A stretch of 64,000 nucleotides of DNA from Madurella fahalii (Eukaryota > Ascomycota > Sordariomycetes > Sordariales). The DNA lies in contig CM056875.1 of NCBI GenBank assembly GCA_029876055.1, positions 2,046,001 through 2,110,000 of the forward strand, in the 5' to 3' direction. The position numbers and the translations under genes were made by a program. Shown in pieces: positions 1 to 10,768 of this stretch; the first letter of the stretch is position 1, and every line of letters begins with the position of its first letter. Under the pieces are notes generated by a model that was not told the origin of the DNA, made no database searches, and saw only the letters and a program-made list of their open reading frames with translations.

Positions 1-2409
1 TGATCATGGCTCCGCTATAACTTCCGATACGCTTTCGATATCAAGATTCTGTTGCCGGTGGGTATGTAAATGGAGAGAACCGATTGTGTGAGAACGCTTC
101 CCAGACTCTTGGCTGGTTCAGAAAGGCCCGCAGCCTTGACAACGGCCTACTTGCTTTAGTATCCTCATATTCATTTCACCACGTTTGCCCTCTTTTTTTC
201 ATCTTTCTTTTTTCTACTGTCTCCACGTTGCGGTTGAGGTTCGGCAGTGAACGATGAAGGCGGGCAGAGAGTCAGGTGGGGCAACGGTCAAAAGACCTCT
301 GCCCCTCCCCTCCACGTCATAACAATGCAACGGCACTATATGTTCGCTTCGCGTGATACCAGGCGCGGCGCTTCTGATGCGCCCGCCTTGCATGGACGTG
401 ATCTGCCTGCTACTTGCTTTTGGGGACGCAAGCGAAGTTGGGACGAAGGAACTGAAGTACAGAGGCAAATTAGCCTCTGCTCGGCAATTCAGCTCCTAGC
501 AAGAACAGAATACATAGTAAGCAGTCCCTGTCCTCAGCCCGGACATGCGATGCCGGGCTTACCATGCATAAGAGTCTCTCGATCTCAGCTCTCTGCGCAG
601 ACGCTGAGGAGCGAGGAACAGCGCAATAATACGCAATTAAAAATAAGCTGCCCTGCCTCTACACAGCCTGGAGTCGATCTTGTCTGTGTGTCGTAGCCGG
701 GATTTCTGTTCACAATGTTTCCTTCAACTAGGAAACCTCTGATGTGTTGCATTGACAACCGCACTGCTGTGGTCGGCTGTGGTGGGTAACCCGGGTTAAT
801 TGCTCGAAGCGCGGGCGAATCACAGCAGACACCGACTGCAGGGATCGATTTCAGAGTCAGGCGGGGTCGCCAGGTGAAACCGTTACCCCTTTCCCCTTCG
901 CTTTCCGCATCCTCCTGGAAAATTTCCTGATCTCTGGCCATGCCCGGTGCCCGGTGCGCGCGGGTCGGCCAGGACTGGACAACGTGACCGGGCATGTCGC
1001 GCTCTGCTTGAAAACCTAGGCCAGAACACCGAAGAGATGAGAGTGTTGGACACCGCTGAGAAGGAAGCTGCGTCAAAGTGGCGCCTAGCAATCAAATGTC
1101 CTCGCCGTCAGTTAGGAAATAACAATAATAGTGTAAGCCACTGATTCGGATACAGAGGTCCAGAATCGTTCCGGGCGCCTGCTAAGACGGTTCTGCCGAC
1201 GCTGCATCCCCACCGTGTCTTATTAGATGCTCTGCTGTTGAGCAACGAAACTAAACGGAGACACCTTGGCTGCTCGGCCTGCTCCGCATGAAGTCCCCAG
1301 GCGATCCGCTCGTCTCATGCATTTCCAGGTTCCCGGTCGCCTGGCATTGAGATGATTTACGGCGCCTTGGGGATCACAGCGCCCATCATCGAGAAACATG
1401 CGGGCGATGGCGCCATCTCTTATGCATTATGGCAGCACTGACTGTTTGTTCTGTTCGTCCCCACATCTCATCGCGAACCCGCTCAGGTTTCCCCGGCAGC
1501 AAAGAAGGAAAAGCCGTCACGGAGAGTTCTTTTTGGAATCTGGTGCTGGCCGGTTCCGCACGTCATCCCGTCACCCCTCCTCCTGCCTCTGACTGGCCGG
1601 TCCTTACCCCTCGAGATTCTCCTTTGCCAGATCTGTGTCCTGTTGAAGCCGGCGATTGGCTAAGCAGCCGTCTCAAACGCGGCGTTCCTGCATCTGCACC
1701 CCTGCCCAGCTCTGGGCGGATACCCCTGTTCGTATCACTGGAGCCCCCCCATGTCCCATGCGGCAACGACTCCTGGATTTCCGGAGCTTCCAGTGACTGC
1801 CAGCCCATGGTATGTGAGGCGGCGGCAGCAATGTGCTCACCTTTCTTTCAACGTAACACGACGCGGCAGCCCCCTACCTGGTGGAGGCCCTGTTGATTAA
1901 GGGTCGCTGTCCATGACGCTTGCTCGGGGACGCAATGGGGCGGCTATGCCCATGTTTCCCGTTCCACGGACCCTGCCCATGTCGTGGATATGCCATGGAT
2001 CCCACGGATGGCATGGGATGCATTGGATATCGTCGAGGCAGACTGCCACCCTCATAAAGGTCAAGCGACCGAGCCTCACAACTGCCTCGTCCCTCTCTCT
2101 TCCCCTTTCCCTTTCCTCTCCTCGCTTTCTCTTCGCTTTGGCGGTCTGTTATCTGCTTTCATCAGTCAAGCACCATTCCTTTTGCTTGTCTGGTCATCAA
2201 CTTTCGCTTCACTGCTTCCAACTGTATCTACATTCACTTCTTCGCGAGCAGCTGTGTTTGCTCGCCCACTGCGAAGTCGACTTTCGCCCTTTTCTCACTT
2301 GGTCCATTTTGCTTCGTCAGGCGCACTTTGACACTTGAACTACTCGGACCCAAGCAAACATCTTAGAGCAACAAACAGTATACGAAAGAGAACCCAACAT
2401 TTGCCCAAC
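1..2409. other. Long non-coding stretch upstream of secreted protein
   Basis: No ORF here reads like a protein: the open frames are short and of mixed composition. The last part is consistent with the promoter and 5' leader of the downstream secreted-protein gene, with a pyrimidine-rich tract at about 2083-2136, as often seen near fungal transcription starts. A short inverted repeat (TGCCAT...ATGGCA) lies near 1993-2015. I see no RNA gene or transposon remnant. Confidence 0.6.
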
Positions 2410-3867
2410 ATGAAGACGGCTACTCTCACCCTCGGCCTCTTCGCCGCCCTCACCTCGGCCTACTCACACCCACGGTACCTCCGTTTCATCCGCGACAACA
2501 CAACTGCTATTGCCTCGAGCAGCTCTTCTGCGGAGGCTTCCTCGTCTGTCCTCCTGTCTACCGGGGCCTCGTCCAGCGAGGCCTCGTCCGTGGCTGCGAG
2601 CAGCGCGTCCTCCATCCTCCTGTCTACTGGGGTCTCGTCAGGCACGGCAAGCCTCGTCACCAGCGCCCCCCCGTTCCCGACCAATGGCACAGGTGCCGGC
2701 ATTACTACCTTGACCGTGTCAACAACGTCGGTCCGCACCATCACCCAGTGCGCGCCTGAGGTCATCGACTGCCCTTCGAGGACCGAGGACTTGTCCGACT
2801 TTCCCTCCGAAGCCCTCTCCACCGTGGTCGTCACCGACACTATCGTGCTCACCGAGGTCGTTTGCCCCGTTACTGCTGTCCCCTCTATCTCGTCCAGCGT
2901 CCTGGAAGACGCCTCCAAGGGCATCATTACGGGTAGCACGCTGACCCATCCTCCCGCTTCCGCCACTGTTCCGGCTCATGTCAGTGTCTCGACCGCGACC
3001 GAGACATCCGTCGAGACCCATACCATCACCAGGGCGGTCACGATTACTCTCGGTGGCGGCGGCGGCAACGGTGGGCCGCACGTGATTACCACGAGCATCG
3101 TGTCAACCATCGAGTCTACCGTCGTCCACATTACTACCGTCTCGCACCCTGCTTCGAGACCTGCGGCGGGAGAGGAGGACACGACCACCACCGAAACCGT
3201 CACGACGACTGGCACACGGACTGTCACGGTCAAGAGGCCCATTACTACTACCGTGGGTGTTAAGCCGACTGGTGGTGCTGGCAATGGCAACGGAAACGGA
3301 AACGGAAATGGAAACGGAAATGGAAACGGCAACAACGGTAATGGCAACGGAAACGGCAACAATGATAATAGCAATGGAAACGGCAACGGCAACGACGACG
3401 GTGCCTGCGAGTGCGCTTCGGGCGTTGTCACCGTCACCCAAGAGGCCGTGACCGTGACGGCCCCTGCCTCGACCGTCTTCGTGACGGTCACTGCCGGGCA
3501 CACTGCCCCCGTTGCTGAGGAGGTCGACCAGACAACGACTGAGACGGCGACCCAGACACGGACCACTACTGAGGTGGTCGCCCCATCTTCCACCGGCGTC
3601 AACAACGAGACCGGTGCCGTTGTTGATGACGGGGACGATGAGGACAATGGCGAGGACAACGGCGAGGACAACAACGAGAACGACGACGACGCCTGCCCGC
3701 CCGATGAGGTTGTCACTGTCACTGCCACTGCCTCGGAGACGGCGGCCCTGACTTCCACGGCTACCGCCGTGCCGACAGGGCTTTTCCCCATCCCCGGCAA
3801 CGGGACCGCGACAACCGTCGCGCCGAGTGGAACGGCCCCTGCGCGGTTGCGGAGATTCCAGTACTAA
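2410..3867 (+). CDS. Secreted Ser/Thr-rich cell-wall-type protein with Gly-Asn linker
   Basis: Single-exon gene of 485 residues. I chose the ATG at 2410 because it opens directly into a signal peptide (residues 1-17, hydrophobic core LTLGLFAAL, likely cleavage after LTSA); the in-frame codon further upstream has no such leader. The mature part has Ser-rich imperfect repeats around LLSTGxSS (residues ~30-90), many short beta-type TVT/TVTVT segments separated by Thr-rich linkers, a Gly-Asn repeat linker at about residues 290-330 and an acidic Asp/Glu/Asn stretch near 405-435. The few cysteines start two similar modules (CECASG and ACPPDE, each followed by VVTVT). No GPI signal is visible: the C terminus is polar (RLRRFQY). 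The composition suggests a heavily O-glycosylated extracellular or wall protein. No enzymatic domain is recognised and function is unknown. Confidence 0.8.
   Translation: MKTATLTLGLFAALTSAYSHPRYLRFIRDNTTAIASSSSSAEASSSVLLSTGASSSEASSVAASSASSILLSTGVSSGTASLVTSAPPFPTNGTGAGITTLTVSTTSVRTITQCAPEVIDCPSRTEDLSDFPSEALSTVVVTDTIVLTEVVCPVTAVPSISSSVLEDASKGIITGSTLTHPPASATVPAHVSVSTATETSVETHTITRAVTITLGGGGGNGGPHVITTSIVSTIESTVVHITTVSHPASRPAAGEEDTTTTETVTTTGTRTVTVKRPITTTVGVKPTGGAGNGNGNGNGNGNGNGNGNNGNGNGNGNNDNSNGNGNGNDDGACECASGVVTVTQEAVTVTAPASTVFVTVTAGHTAPVAEEVDQTTTETATQTRTTTEVVAPSSTGVNNETGAVVDDGDDEDNGEDNGEDNNENDDDACPPDEVVTVTATASETAALTSTATAVPTGLFPIPGNGTATTVAPSGTAPARLRRFQY
3283..3400 (+). repeat. In-frame hexanucleotide-type repeat coding Gly-Asn
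   Basis: Imperfect tandem repeat of the type GGNAAY (ggcaac/ggaaac/ggaaat) inside the secreted-protein gene. It encodes a run of alternating Gly and Asn with a few Asp, Ser and double-Asn interruptions. The third-position variants (GGA/GGC/GGT, AAC/AAT) show the array is partly diverged, but such tracts commonly vary in copy number between strains. Confidence 0.85.
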
Positions 3868-4902
3868 GTGCGGCTTTTGGAGAGGAGGGTAGGACCAGAG
3901 CCCCGCGGCTAGCTGAGGATAGAAGGGGAGGTTTCTAAGCCAGGGAGCGGAAAAGAGGAATCGGGTTGGAACGTGTTGTTCAGCGCGAGTTCGCTCTTCG
4001 TTTCTTGTAGAGTTATTCTTTTACAATCTTTAGGGAAGTGCGGGCGCATTTGATCATTAAAGGCGGCATGTACCATATTGGCTTCAACTCGGGAGAACAA
4101 ATGTTGCAAAACCCGTCTTTTCTCCGGCCAGTTGATTGGCTCCTTTCGAGACTCCCAAGGTAGACACTATTGCATGTTTTGGCCTACTAGACTTCGAATG
4201 AGACACCGAATGTTTATAATGCTCAGGTGCCGTTGAAACCAATATATGCCATGTGCAGAAGAATCAACTGAGACGCAACCAATGCTTGTATCGGCCTCCT
4301 TTACCAACTCTCGCGGCGCATACAATGGATGCGCGCTACGTCACTCAAAGAGTTCTGTTATTCTCACGGAAGTACTAACGGACGAGCATCATACCTCAAC
4401 CTTTGACTCGTTTAGTTCTATGTTAAAAAAATCCCCACATTACATCAACAACTAAGCCTGCTTCCCAGGGCCTTACCAAATGCATTACATTACTAGCATT
4501 AACGTACATCAACCACCCACCCATCCACGAGCATGTCTAGGTACACGGCCCAGGCTCTCAGTTGCTGTTGACAATGAGGTAGTGATACATAACACGAAAT
4601 GCCGCCGCCTCACACCCTTCTTCCCCCCGGCCCTCTACCTAATCCCGCATTCTCTAGGCCTCGGCCCTATCCGTTCTCTTCTTTCCTCTAGACAATACAT
4701 TCATGGACGAACGAAAAGAGAAGGAACAAAACAATCCAAGACAACTCCACCACTCGCCAGACGGAAAAACAGCAACAGCAATCCGGTATCTACCTACCCA
4801 GCTAGCGCAATACACATATAGCACTCGTTACGTTTCACATATATACTCTAAGGGTAACCCTTCCGTCGCCACCAACCCGGCCCCTCTGCTCTAGGGGTCC
4901 AC
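3868..4902. other. Intergenic region between convergent genes
   Basis: It lies between the 3' ends of the secreted-protein gene (plus) and the ABC transporter gene (minus), so it should hold two 3' untranslated regions and terminators. The sequence is less G+C rich than the flanking genes. I find no convincing ORF or RNA gene. Confidence 0.6.
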
Positions 4903-7261
4903 TTACACAGCACTCAACTCCTCAATCCGCCTCTCAATCTCCGGCACCTGCCTCAGCAGCACCTCCAAATCCTCCTTCTCATCCTCCAACTGTAACCTCT
5001 TCTCGGCGTCCAGCCGGGTAAACACAAAGTGGCCCTGCCCATCAAACTGCAAGATGTGCGTATGATACTTCCACAGGCTGCGCCGATGGCTCACCGTCAT
5101 GAGCGTGATCCCCAGCGCCTTGGCGTTGTCGTACATGACCTTTTCCGTGTCGAGCGTCACGCTGCTCGTGCACTCGTCCAGGATCGCGTACCGGGGCCGG
5201 TGGTAGAACAGCCGCGCCATGGCCACGCGCTGCTGGAGCCCGCCCGAGAGCACGTCCCGCCACTCGGCCTCGGCGTCCCACCCCTCCGGATACGCGTCGA
5301 CTAGGTGCTCGAGGCTGAGGATGCGGAGGATCGAGAGGAGGTCGGCGTCCGTGACGCCCTTTGCGCGCATGGTCCGCAGCCCGTCCGGGTAGATGATCTG
5401 CTGGCGGAGGGAGCCCCGCGAGAGATAAGGCCGCTGGGGGATGTAAAAGATGTCGGAGAAGGGGGGTTTGTAGACGGTACCGCCGTAGACGGGCCAGAGG
5501 CCACCCAGGATGCGGAAGAGTGAGGATTTGCCACAGCCGTTGGGGCCGACGACGAGGAGATGGTCGCCCTGTTTTAGGGAGAAGGAGAGGGCACGGACGA
5601 GGACATCACCGTTGGGGGAGATGATGGGGCTGGTGAAAGGTCAATAGCTGTCTAGGGGTGAAGTGCAGAGGTTGGGCCCCTCGGGGGGGGGGGGTTAAAG
5701 GGCACTTACACATCGATAAATTCAATGTTTTTGCTCTCAATCACCTTACCCCTGCCACGGAGCACGGCCTCGTTGTCTTCAGTGCCTGAGCTCGAAACAA
5801 GCTTCTTCTCAAAATGGCCCGCTTGGATATCGTCCATTACCTCGAGGAGCGACGATACTCGTGATGTGTAGCCTGCGAGCTCCATGATTTCCCTGTACGA
5901 GAACATGATGCGGCCGAAAGCATCCGACGCCGAGAGCAGCATCCTCCGGTTGGTAACGAAGCTCTCCGTCCGGTCGCCCATGTTCATGGCGACCTGGCCC
6001 GGCAGCTTCACAAAGACCGGAACACTGCAGAGCAGCAGGCCCAGTGCGCCCCAGAAATATTTGATGACAAAGTCCTCCATGAAGCCGTGGTAGAAGCGCC
6101 TTCGGAGGATGTAGTTGACGTGTTTGATCAGCGTAAAGTAGCCCTTGTCTAGGGTGTCCTTTTCGGCCTCGTGGCCCGCGTAGAGGGCTACCTCTTCGCT
6201 GTGATCTATTAACCTTGAATGTTGGAAGCGGAACTCGCCCTCCAACCTCGCCTCGTCGGCCACGTATTTCCCGAAAGGCGGTGTTAGCGCCCGCATCACG
6301 TTTGCAGAGAGCTGCACGAGAAGCGACATGAACACTACTCCCTCGCCGCCGACGCTCTTTGAGAGGGAAAATGTGTAGATAGTCTGGCCAATGTCAGTCT
6401 TACTAATGTCAAAGGGCGCAGAGGAGGCGTATGCTCACCATGTCGAGAAGCGGTTTTGCCAGGTTGCTGTACAGCTCAGCCAGGCTGTTCGAGAACTTGG
6501 CCACATCGACCGCAATCAGCTGGTCCGGGTTCTTGATCCTGTCGTCTAGGGCCGAGATGCCATAGAAGGTCAACTGCGACAGGTATTTGTCATGTATGTA
6601 TTGCGTCAGGCGCGTCCGGTATCTCAACGACAGTTCAGCTTGGTGGTAGGACAGCTAGATGGAGAAACAATCCATCAGCATCATGTCCATGGGAGTGTTA
6701 GGCGGGATCCTGGCATACCATCGAGTTGGTAAATGTCGCCGGCACGGCGATCAACATCCACCACACAATTCGCATCAAGAACTCGCGCCCATTCCCCTTA
6801 ACCAGTGCCTTCACGATGGCACCGTCCATGGCCGCCACCTTCAGGCTGATGAGTGTCCGTACCACCAGGAAGAAGCTGTGGCTGATGAGCAACCGCGTCT
6901 CCTTGCTCCGCCATCCCGGCACGACGATACGAAGCAGCCTCAACAACGAGCGGAAGAACTCGCGATTCAGCTCGACCCTCTTCTTCTTGCCCGCGGCGTC
7001 GGCGCCCTCAGAGCTCGACGTGGTGCCAACCTTCTCGCGGCGCTTGGCAGCCTCGCGAGCTGAGGCGGCCTTCTGCTCGGCGATGGCATGGCGCACGCGG
7101 TTAACGAGGGCCACAAACAGCGTTATATAGACGGCGCGCGAGATTCGGGTGCGGTTGTGCAGGTACATGGACGTCAACTGCGAGATGATGCCGCGGATGG
7201 TGCGATCACGCACGGCTGCGCTGCTGCCCGGCGCAACCGGCTTCGATTGTGTCGGCGCCAT
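4903..7261 (-). CDS. Peroxisomal ABCD-family half ABC transporter (Pxa1/Pxa2-like)
   Basis: Four exons (7261-6719, 6654-6439, 6383-5710, 5629-4903) give 719 residues, the size of a half transporter. The family imports long-chain fatty acids or their CoA esters into peroxisomes for beta-oxidation and works as a dimer of two half transporters. The order is one membrane domain then one nucleotide-binding domain. The ABCD EAA-like motif with NPDQ starts near residue 223 and is followed by LYSNLAKPLLD. Walker A is GPNGCGKSS (about 506-514), the signature is LSGGLQQR (605-612) and Walker B is YAILDE (625-630), followed by a switch His (SHR). The N terminus (to about 115) is basic and lacks a secretory signal, as expected for this family. 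Introns begin GTATGC, GTGAGC and GTAAGT. It shares a 661-bp divergent promoter with the gene at 7923. I cannot tell Pxa1 from Pxa2 without alignment. Confidence 0.93.
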
Positions 7262-7922
7262 TGTGGGCTACGGCAACGACGAGAGGCGCAGACAGTGCGG
7301 TAGGGGCGGATCACGGTTGCGTGGCGGCAACCATCGGGGATGTCGACGCGAGCGGGTTTAGGTGGGGTGCTCGAGACGAACGGTTGGCAGGCAATTGGCG
7401 ACGCACTATCTGCGGTCCGTAGCGCAGGTTATGCCGGCGTAGAAACAATTCGACTGGACTCCAGTTTCGCGCCTCGAAGATGTTCGGCGGTCAACTGTCC
7501 AGAACCTAGCCACGACTTTGTCACTTTGTCGCTCTGCGGGCTTCTCTGGCTGCTGGCGGGCGGGTTCATTTCCTCGGCCTTTTGCGTCACCCACCTGGGG
7601 GTAGGCTTGGTGTTAGCAACTGAACTGCAGCATGTGATTGTCTCCTGCAGCGGGCGTTTCCCACTGGCTGGAGCAGCTGCCGCGCCCCCCACCCCGCACT
7701 CCCCAGATCGGTGCTGGGCCTGCACAAAACCCTGGGGGAAAATACTGGGGTAAATCTTTGCATGCGCCAAGTTGCAGTTCTCGTCCCCAACGACCAGTCC
7801 ACCGATTCCACCCGCCTGGCACCGGCAGCCGGCAGCTAGCATTCGGAATCCGGAGTCGGACCCATATATCTCTGTTTGTCTTAACACGGCGCCGGACTGC
7901 CGAAAAGCTCCGGCATTCCAAG
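7262..7922. promoter_or_regulatory. Divergent promoter of ABC transporter and ER membrane protein
   Basis: This interval separates the start codons of two divergently transcribed genes. It contains one CCTCGG hexamer at 7572-7577. In Aspergillus and Fusarium this is the core bound by the fatty-acid regulators FarA/FarB, which control peroxisomal and beta-oxidation genes. A single hexamer in 660 bp can easily occur by chance, so the site is only suggestive, although the downstream gene fits the regulon. Confidence 0.4.
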
Positions 7923-8737
7923 ATGGCAGTGATTACACCCATCCTATCAATCCTATTCCTCCTGTTTACCCCAATCCTCGCCAACACGGAAAAGACCATC
8001 TTCCTTGCTCCTGAATCCATTCCCATCCCCTCCGCCCGCTCGCTTCTCTCCGACCTTCACCTCGACATCCTCAACCCAGCCAACGGGACCCTCCGGACGC
8101 GGCTGGCCGCCCAGTTCCCCACCGACGCCCATCCCCTCGGGACAGCAACCTGGTTCATCCTCGACGCCCTCACCCCTAACCAGCGTTATGAAGTTCGCGT
8201 CTGCTGGGCAGCAGCAGTAAGCAAAAACCCCTACCCACCTCATCCCTTTCTGGGTGGATGAGTGAGTAAAATCGACTAGATGAGCGACACCATTCTTACC
8301 AACTCACCCAGCAACCAACCGAATTCTCACTCGAGACATTCCCGCTCGCCACAGTACGGGACACTCCTGAGCTGATGGCCTCTCTGCACGCGTACTCCAC
8401 GTCCCGCCGTGACAGGGCACAACGGCAGGCCGTCAAGGACAGCAACACTGCACCGAATGAGCGAGAAGCATCCGTGCTGCTCCTCCGGATCCTCGCCGCA
8501 GCAGACTACTTCACCACCGACGCCTCACTCATGAGCAACGTGCCGCCTGTGGATGTGGATATCATCCTGGACCCGTTCCTCTTCAACGTCCTACCTCGCT
8601 CGATCGCAGGCACGGCGTGCTACATCGTGGGCGTTGCCATAGCAGCCTACTTCCTCGCGGGCCAGATAGTCACTTGGATTCAGGGGCTGATTGATGCTGA
8701 TAAAAAGCAGCAAAGGGACGAAAAAAAGAGGCAGTGA
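7923..8737 (+). CDS. Predicted type I ER membrane protein with C-terminal KKXX signal
   Basis: Two exons (7923-8216, 8312-8737; intron GTAAGC...CAG) encode 239 residues. Residues 1-20 form a signal peptide ending FTPILA, residues ~25-190 are a lumenal domain with one N-glycosylation sequon (N54-G-T), residues ~195-220 form a membrane segment, and the tail is short and charged. The tail ends KKRQ, which fits the KKXX retrieval signal of ER membrane proteins, so I infer residence in the ER or early Golgi. I do not recognise the family; the lumenal part (with a region like ILDALTPNQRYEVRVCW, which recalls a fibronectin-type strand pattern) has no known active site. It could be a subunit of an ER complex. 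The continuous frame across a clean intron supports a real gene. Confidence 0.8.
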
Positions 8738-9338
8738 AATCCGCTGGCCCTATCACTTGTGGCCTTATGCCTATTCACGCAGTGTAGCTCTCCACGATCC
8801 GCGCTGATGCCTACGGCTTCCGCTTTGAACACCCTTCTCCACACCCCATCCCCCCTGTTGATGGACGCTGCGAAATCCGTCCCTCCGCCGACTCGGCTGT
8901 ATTCAAGCTCCGTTCCGGCTCGCGGCCATGATCCGCACGGGCGTTGCCCGAATATTCACCGCGTCGGATGAATCAACCTTGTCCGGGAATAGTATGACCG
9001 TATCTAACTGCATCCCGCGGGCTTCGAAGATGAAAAGATGAAGAAAAAAAGAAAAGAAAGGAAGAAGAAAATTCACCAAGTAAACTTGTATATGGTAGAA
9101 TTGGTGGAATATGATTGTGCACGGTAATAGTATCAGATGGCTACGGTTGATGTATATAAATCGGTTTTGAGCATGAATAGAGGCTAGTTCTTTCCATTTT
9201 GGCACTGTAGCATACTAACTGGTACCTTTAACTCACCCACACCCCCCCAAAGACTCATAGCCACCGATCACCTTCATCCTCGATGCGACAACGCCTGTTC
9301 GGTCTTGAATGTCTCGGCATTACAACCGTTTCAGGTAA
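8738..9338. other. 3' flank of ER membrane protein gene
   Basis: Contains the likely 3' untranslated region of the preceding gene and an AT-richer section at about 9020-9180. No coding or RNA gene signal was recognised. Confidence 0.5.
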
Positions 9339-9835
9339 GCCAGGTGGAACGGCGGCTTTGAAACTGCAGTTCCACTGGATGCCAAGAAACACTCGGCTTA
9401 CTGCACCATCACCGAGAAGCCTGAAGACTTCGTCGAGGTGTTCAACAATACCAGAGGGAGTCACTTCAGTTCCCGGCCGTCCTGTTGACGCAGCTCGGCC
9501 CGCGTCCGGCTGGACTGTACAAATGGGGGTATCTTCCGCATCGATATCTACGCAGTTTATGCTAGCAAGTTGAAGTTAGCTTCTTATATTTAATAGGCTC
9601 TAGCTGAGATTGCTGCTATGGTTGGGGGGTGCCGAAGCTCCGGAGCTTTCTCTAGGACGAGTCTGCTTACTTTCTAGAGGGTTAGTTACGGGGCCTGGGT
9701 GGTATCGATACAGGAAGGCTTGCTCTTTAACGAATGGGTCGAGGATTGTAGAAGACAACAGGGTTAGCTCAGCAGGACCGACAATAGTAACAGGAGCGAA
9801 TTCAAACTCCGTCCCGATAAGCGTCTCTATCGTTT
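9339..9835. pseudogene. Possible decayed coding fragments
   Basis: On the plus strand a frame open from 9339 reads protein-like sequence (including HSAYCTITEKPEDFVEVFNN, from about 9390). A second plus frame continues it from about 9463 with LQFPAVLLTQLGPRPAGLYK before reaching stops, as if a small indel had broken one gene. A third piece, on the minus strand between about 9835 and 9605, also reads protein-like (TEFEFAPVTIVGP, then STILDPFVKEQAF) without a start codon. None has a complete start-to-stop structure. I do not recognise a family. The pieces may be relics of one or two inactivated genes, or chance. Confidence 0.3.
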
Positions 9836-10150
9836 ATTGCATTGAAGGAAAAAAAAAGGAAAACCTTTTTTTGTACTCATTACCATGTGCTGTAGTCGAT
9901 TTTGTCCATGAACGGGTATCTCGACTGTGGAAGACATGCATCATACCCAGACTCGAAATAGAACAAACTCGCTTCTTACGCTTCGCCCAAAGGAAACAGT
10001 AACGCTACTAATCTTCTATCATGTCAAATGCCAAAACCAAAAAATAATAAGAAAAAAACATGCCAATTTCACTCAAGCAACCGACATTATACTCAATCCC
10101 CCCAAATCCCATCACTTACCAGTTCCGAAACCGCTCTCTCTGCCCACCTA

Positions 10151-10744
10151 TCACCGCCTTCTTCGAGCCTTCCTCTTCTTCCCTCGACGTCTCCTTTTCC
10201 TCGTTCTACTTCTCCTGTGCTTCTTCCTCATTCTCATCCTCATCTTCCTGCTTCTCCTCTTCCTTCGTTTACTCCTCTTCTTCTTCAATCGCTTGTTTCT
10301 CCGCTTCTCCCTCCTTATTAACATCCTCATCATGGTCTTCAGTAGTTGCCTCTCCATCCGTTCCTTCTCGTCCAGTACGGAACGTAGCTTCAACTTCAGC
10401 CTGTCATGCTGTAGCGTCCACTGGGAGATCCGCTGCGTCATCCTGTCCCGCTCCTCCGTCGCGTCCTCCGGCAGCTTCTGCAACTCCTCTTGCGCCATCT
10501 CCCAGGCCTCCCAAAACTTCTCCAACCATTCCAGCTCCAGCCGCGCCTCCTCCCGCGCCTCCTCCCCCAGCGGCTGAACTGTAGCCAACCACTCGTCAAT
10601 CGTGGACCACCACACCCGAATGTCCTGGTGATATCTCGAGTCATCCTTTTTGTCCTCGTACGCCAGTAGCCACCGCCACAGCTCCGAAAACGACTGCTCA
10701 TAATAAGAATATGGGTGCTTGAGACAAATCCGCCATGGCTTATC
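10151..10744 (-). CDS. Unassigned coiled-coil ORF continuing the WW-gene frame
   Basis: From 10744 to the stop at 10151 the minus strand is open in exactly the same frame as the last exon of the WW-domain gene, separated from it by two TAG codons (10771-10769 and 10747-10745). The first part looks protein-like, rich in aromatic and acidic residues (KPWRICLKHPYSYYEQSF, then RVWWSTIDEWL), followed by a heptad-patterned segment (LEWLEKFWEAWEMAQEEL) that suggests a coiled coil. The last third is an Arg/Lys run produced by a CT-rich plus strand and may not be translated. No in-frame ATG precedes the aromatic part; the first internal ATG is at 10615. It may be a terminal exon reached by an unusual intron (a GC-AG intron from the GGG codon before GCAGGC would restore the frame), a readthrough extension, or part of another gene. 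Confidence 0.4.
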   Translation of the reverse strand, partial: DKPWRICLKHPYSYYEQSFSELWRWLLAYEDKKDDSRYHQDIRVWWSTIDEWLATVQPLGEEAREEARLELEWLEKFWEAWEMAQEELQKLPEDATEERDRMTQRISQWTLQHDRLKLKLRSVLDEKERMERQLLKTMMRMLIRREKRRNKRLKKKRSKRRKRRSRKMRMRMRKKHRRSRTRKRRRRGKKRKARRRR

Positions 10745-10768
10745 CTAGTAGTTCCGGTGGCTCGTCTC

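Noticed and set aside
1429..1896. 155-codon plus ORF in the left intergenic region
   Set aside because: It has random composition and no domain, and no splice partner could be found.
2976..3800. Long Val/Ser/Pro-rich minus-strand ORF
   Set aside because: It is antisense to the secreted-protein gene; its openness results from the Thr/Val-rich codons on the plus strand.
9750..9815. Sequence resembling a tRNA D arm and T arm (GGTTAGCTCAGCAGG ... TTCAAACTCC)
   Set aside because: The two parts cannot be joined into a cloverleaf: no acceptor stem and no anticodon stem of correct spacing.
10060..10584. Ser-rich plus-strand ORF
   Set aside because: It is a shadow of the CT-rich strand opposite the coiled-coil ORF and has no domain or start support.
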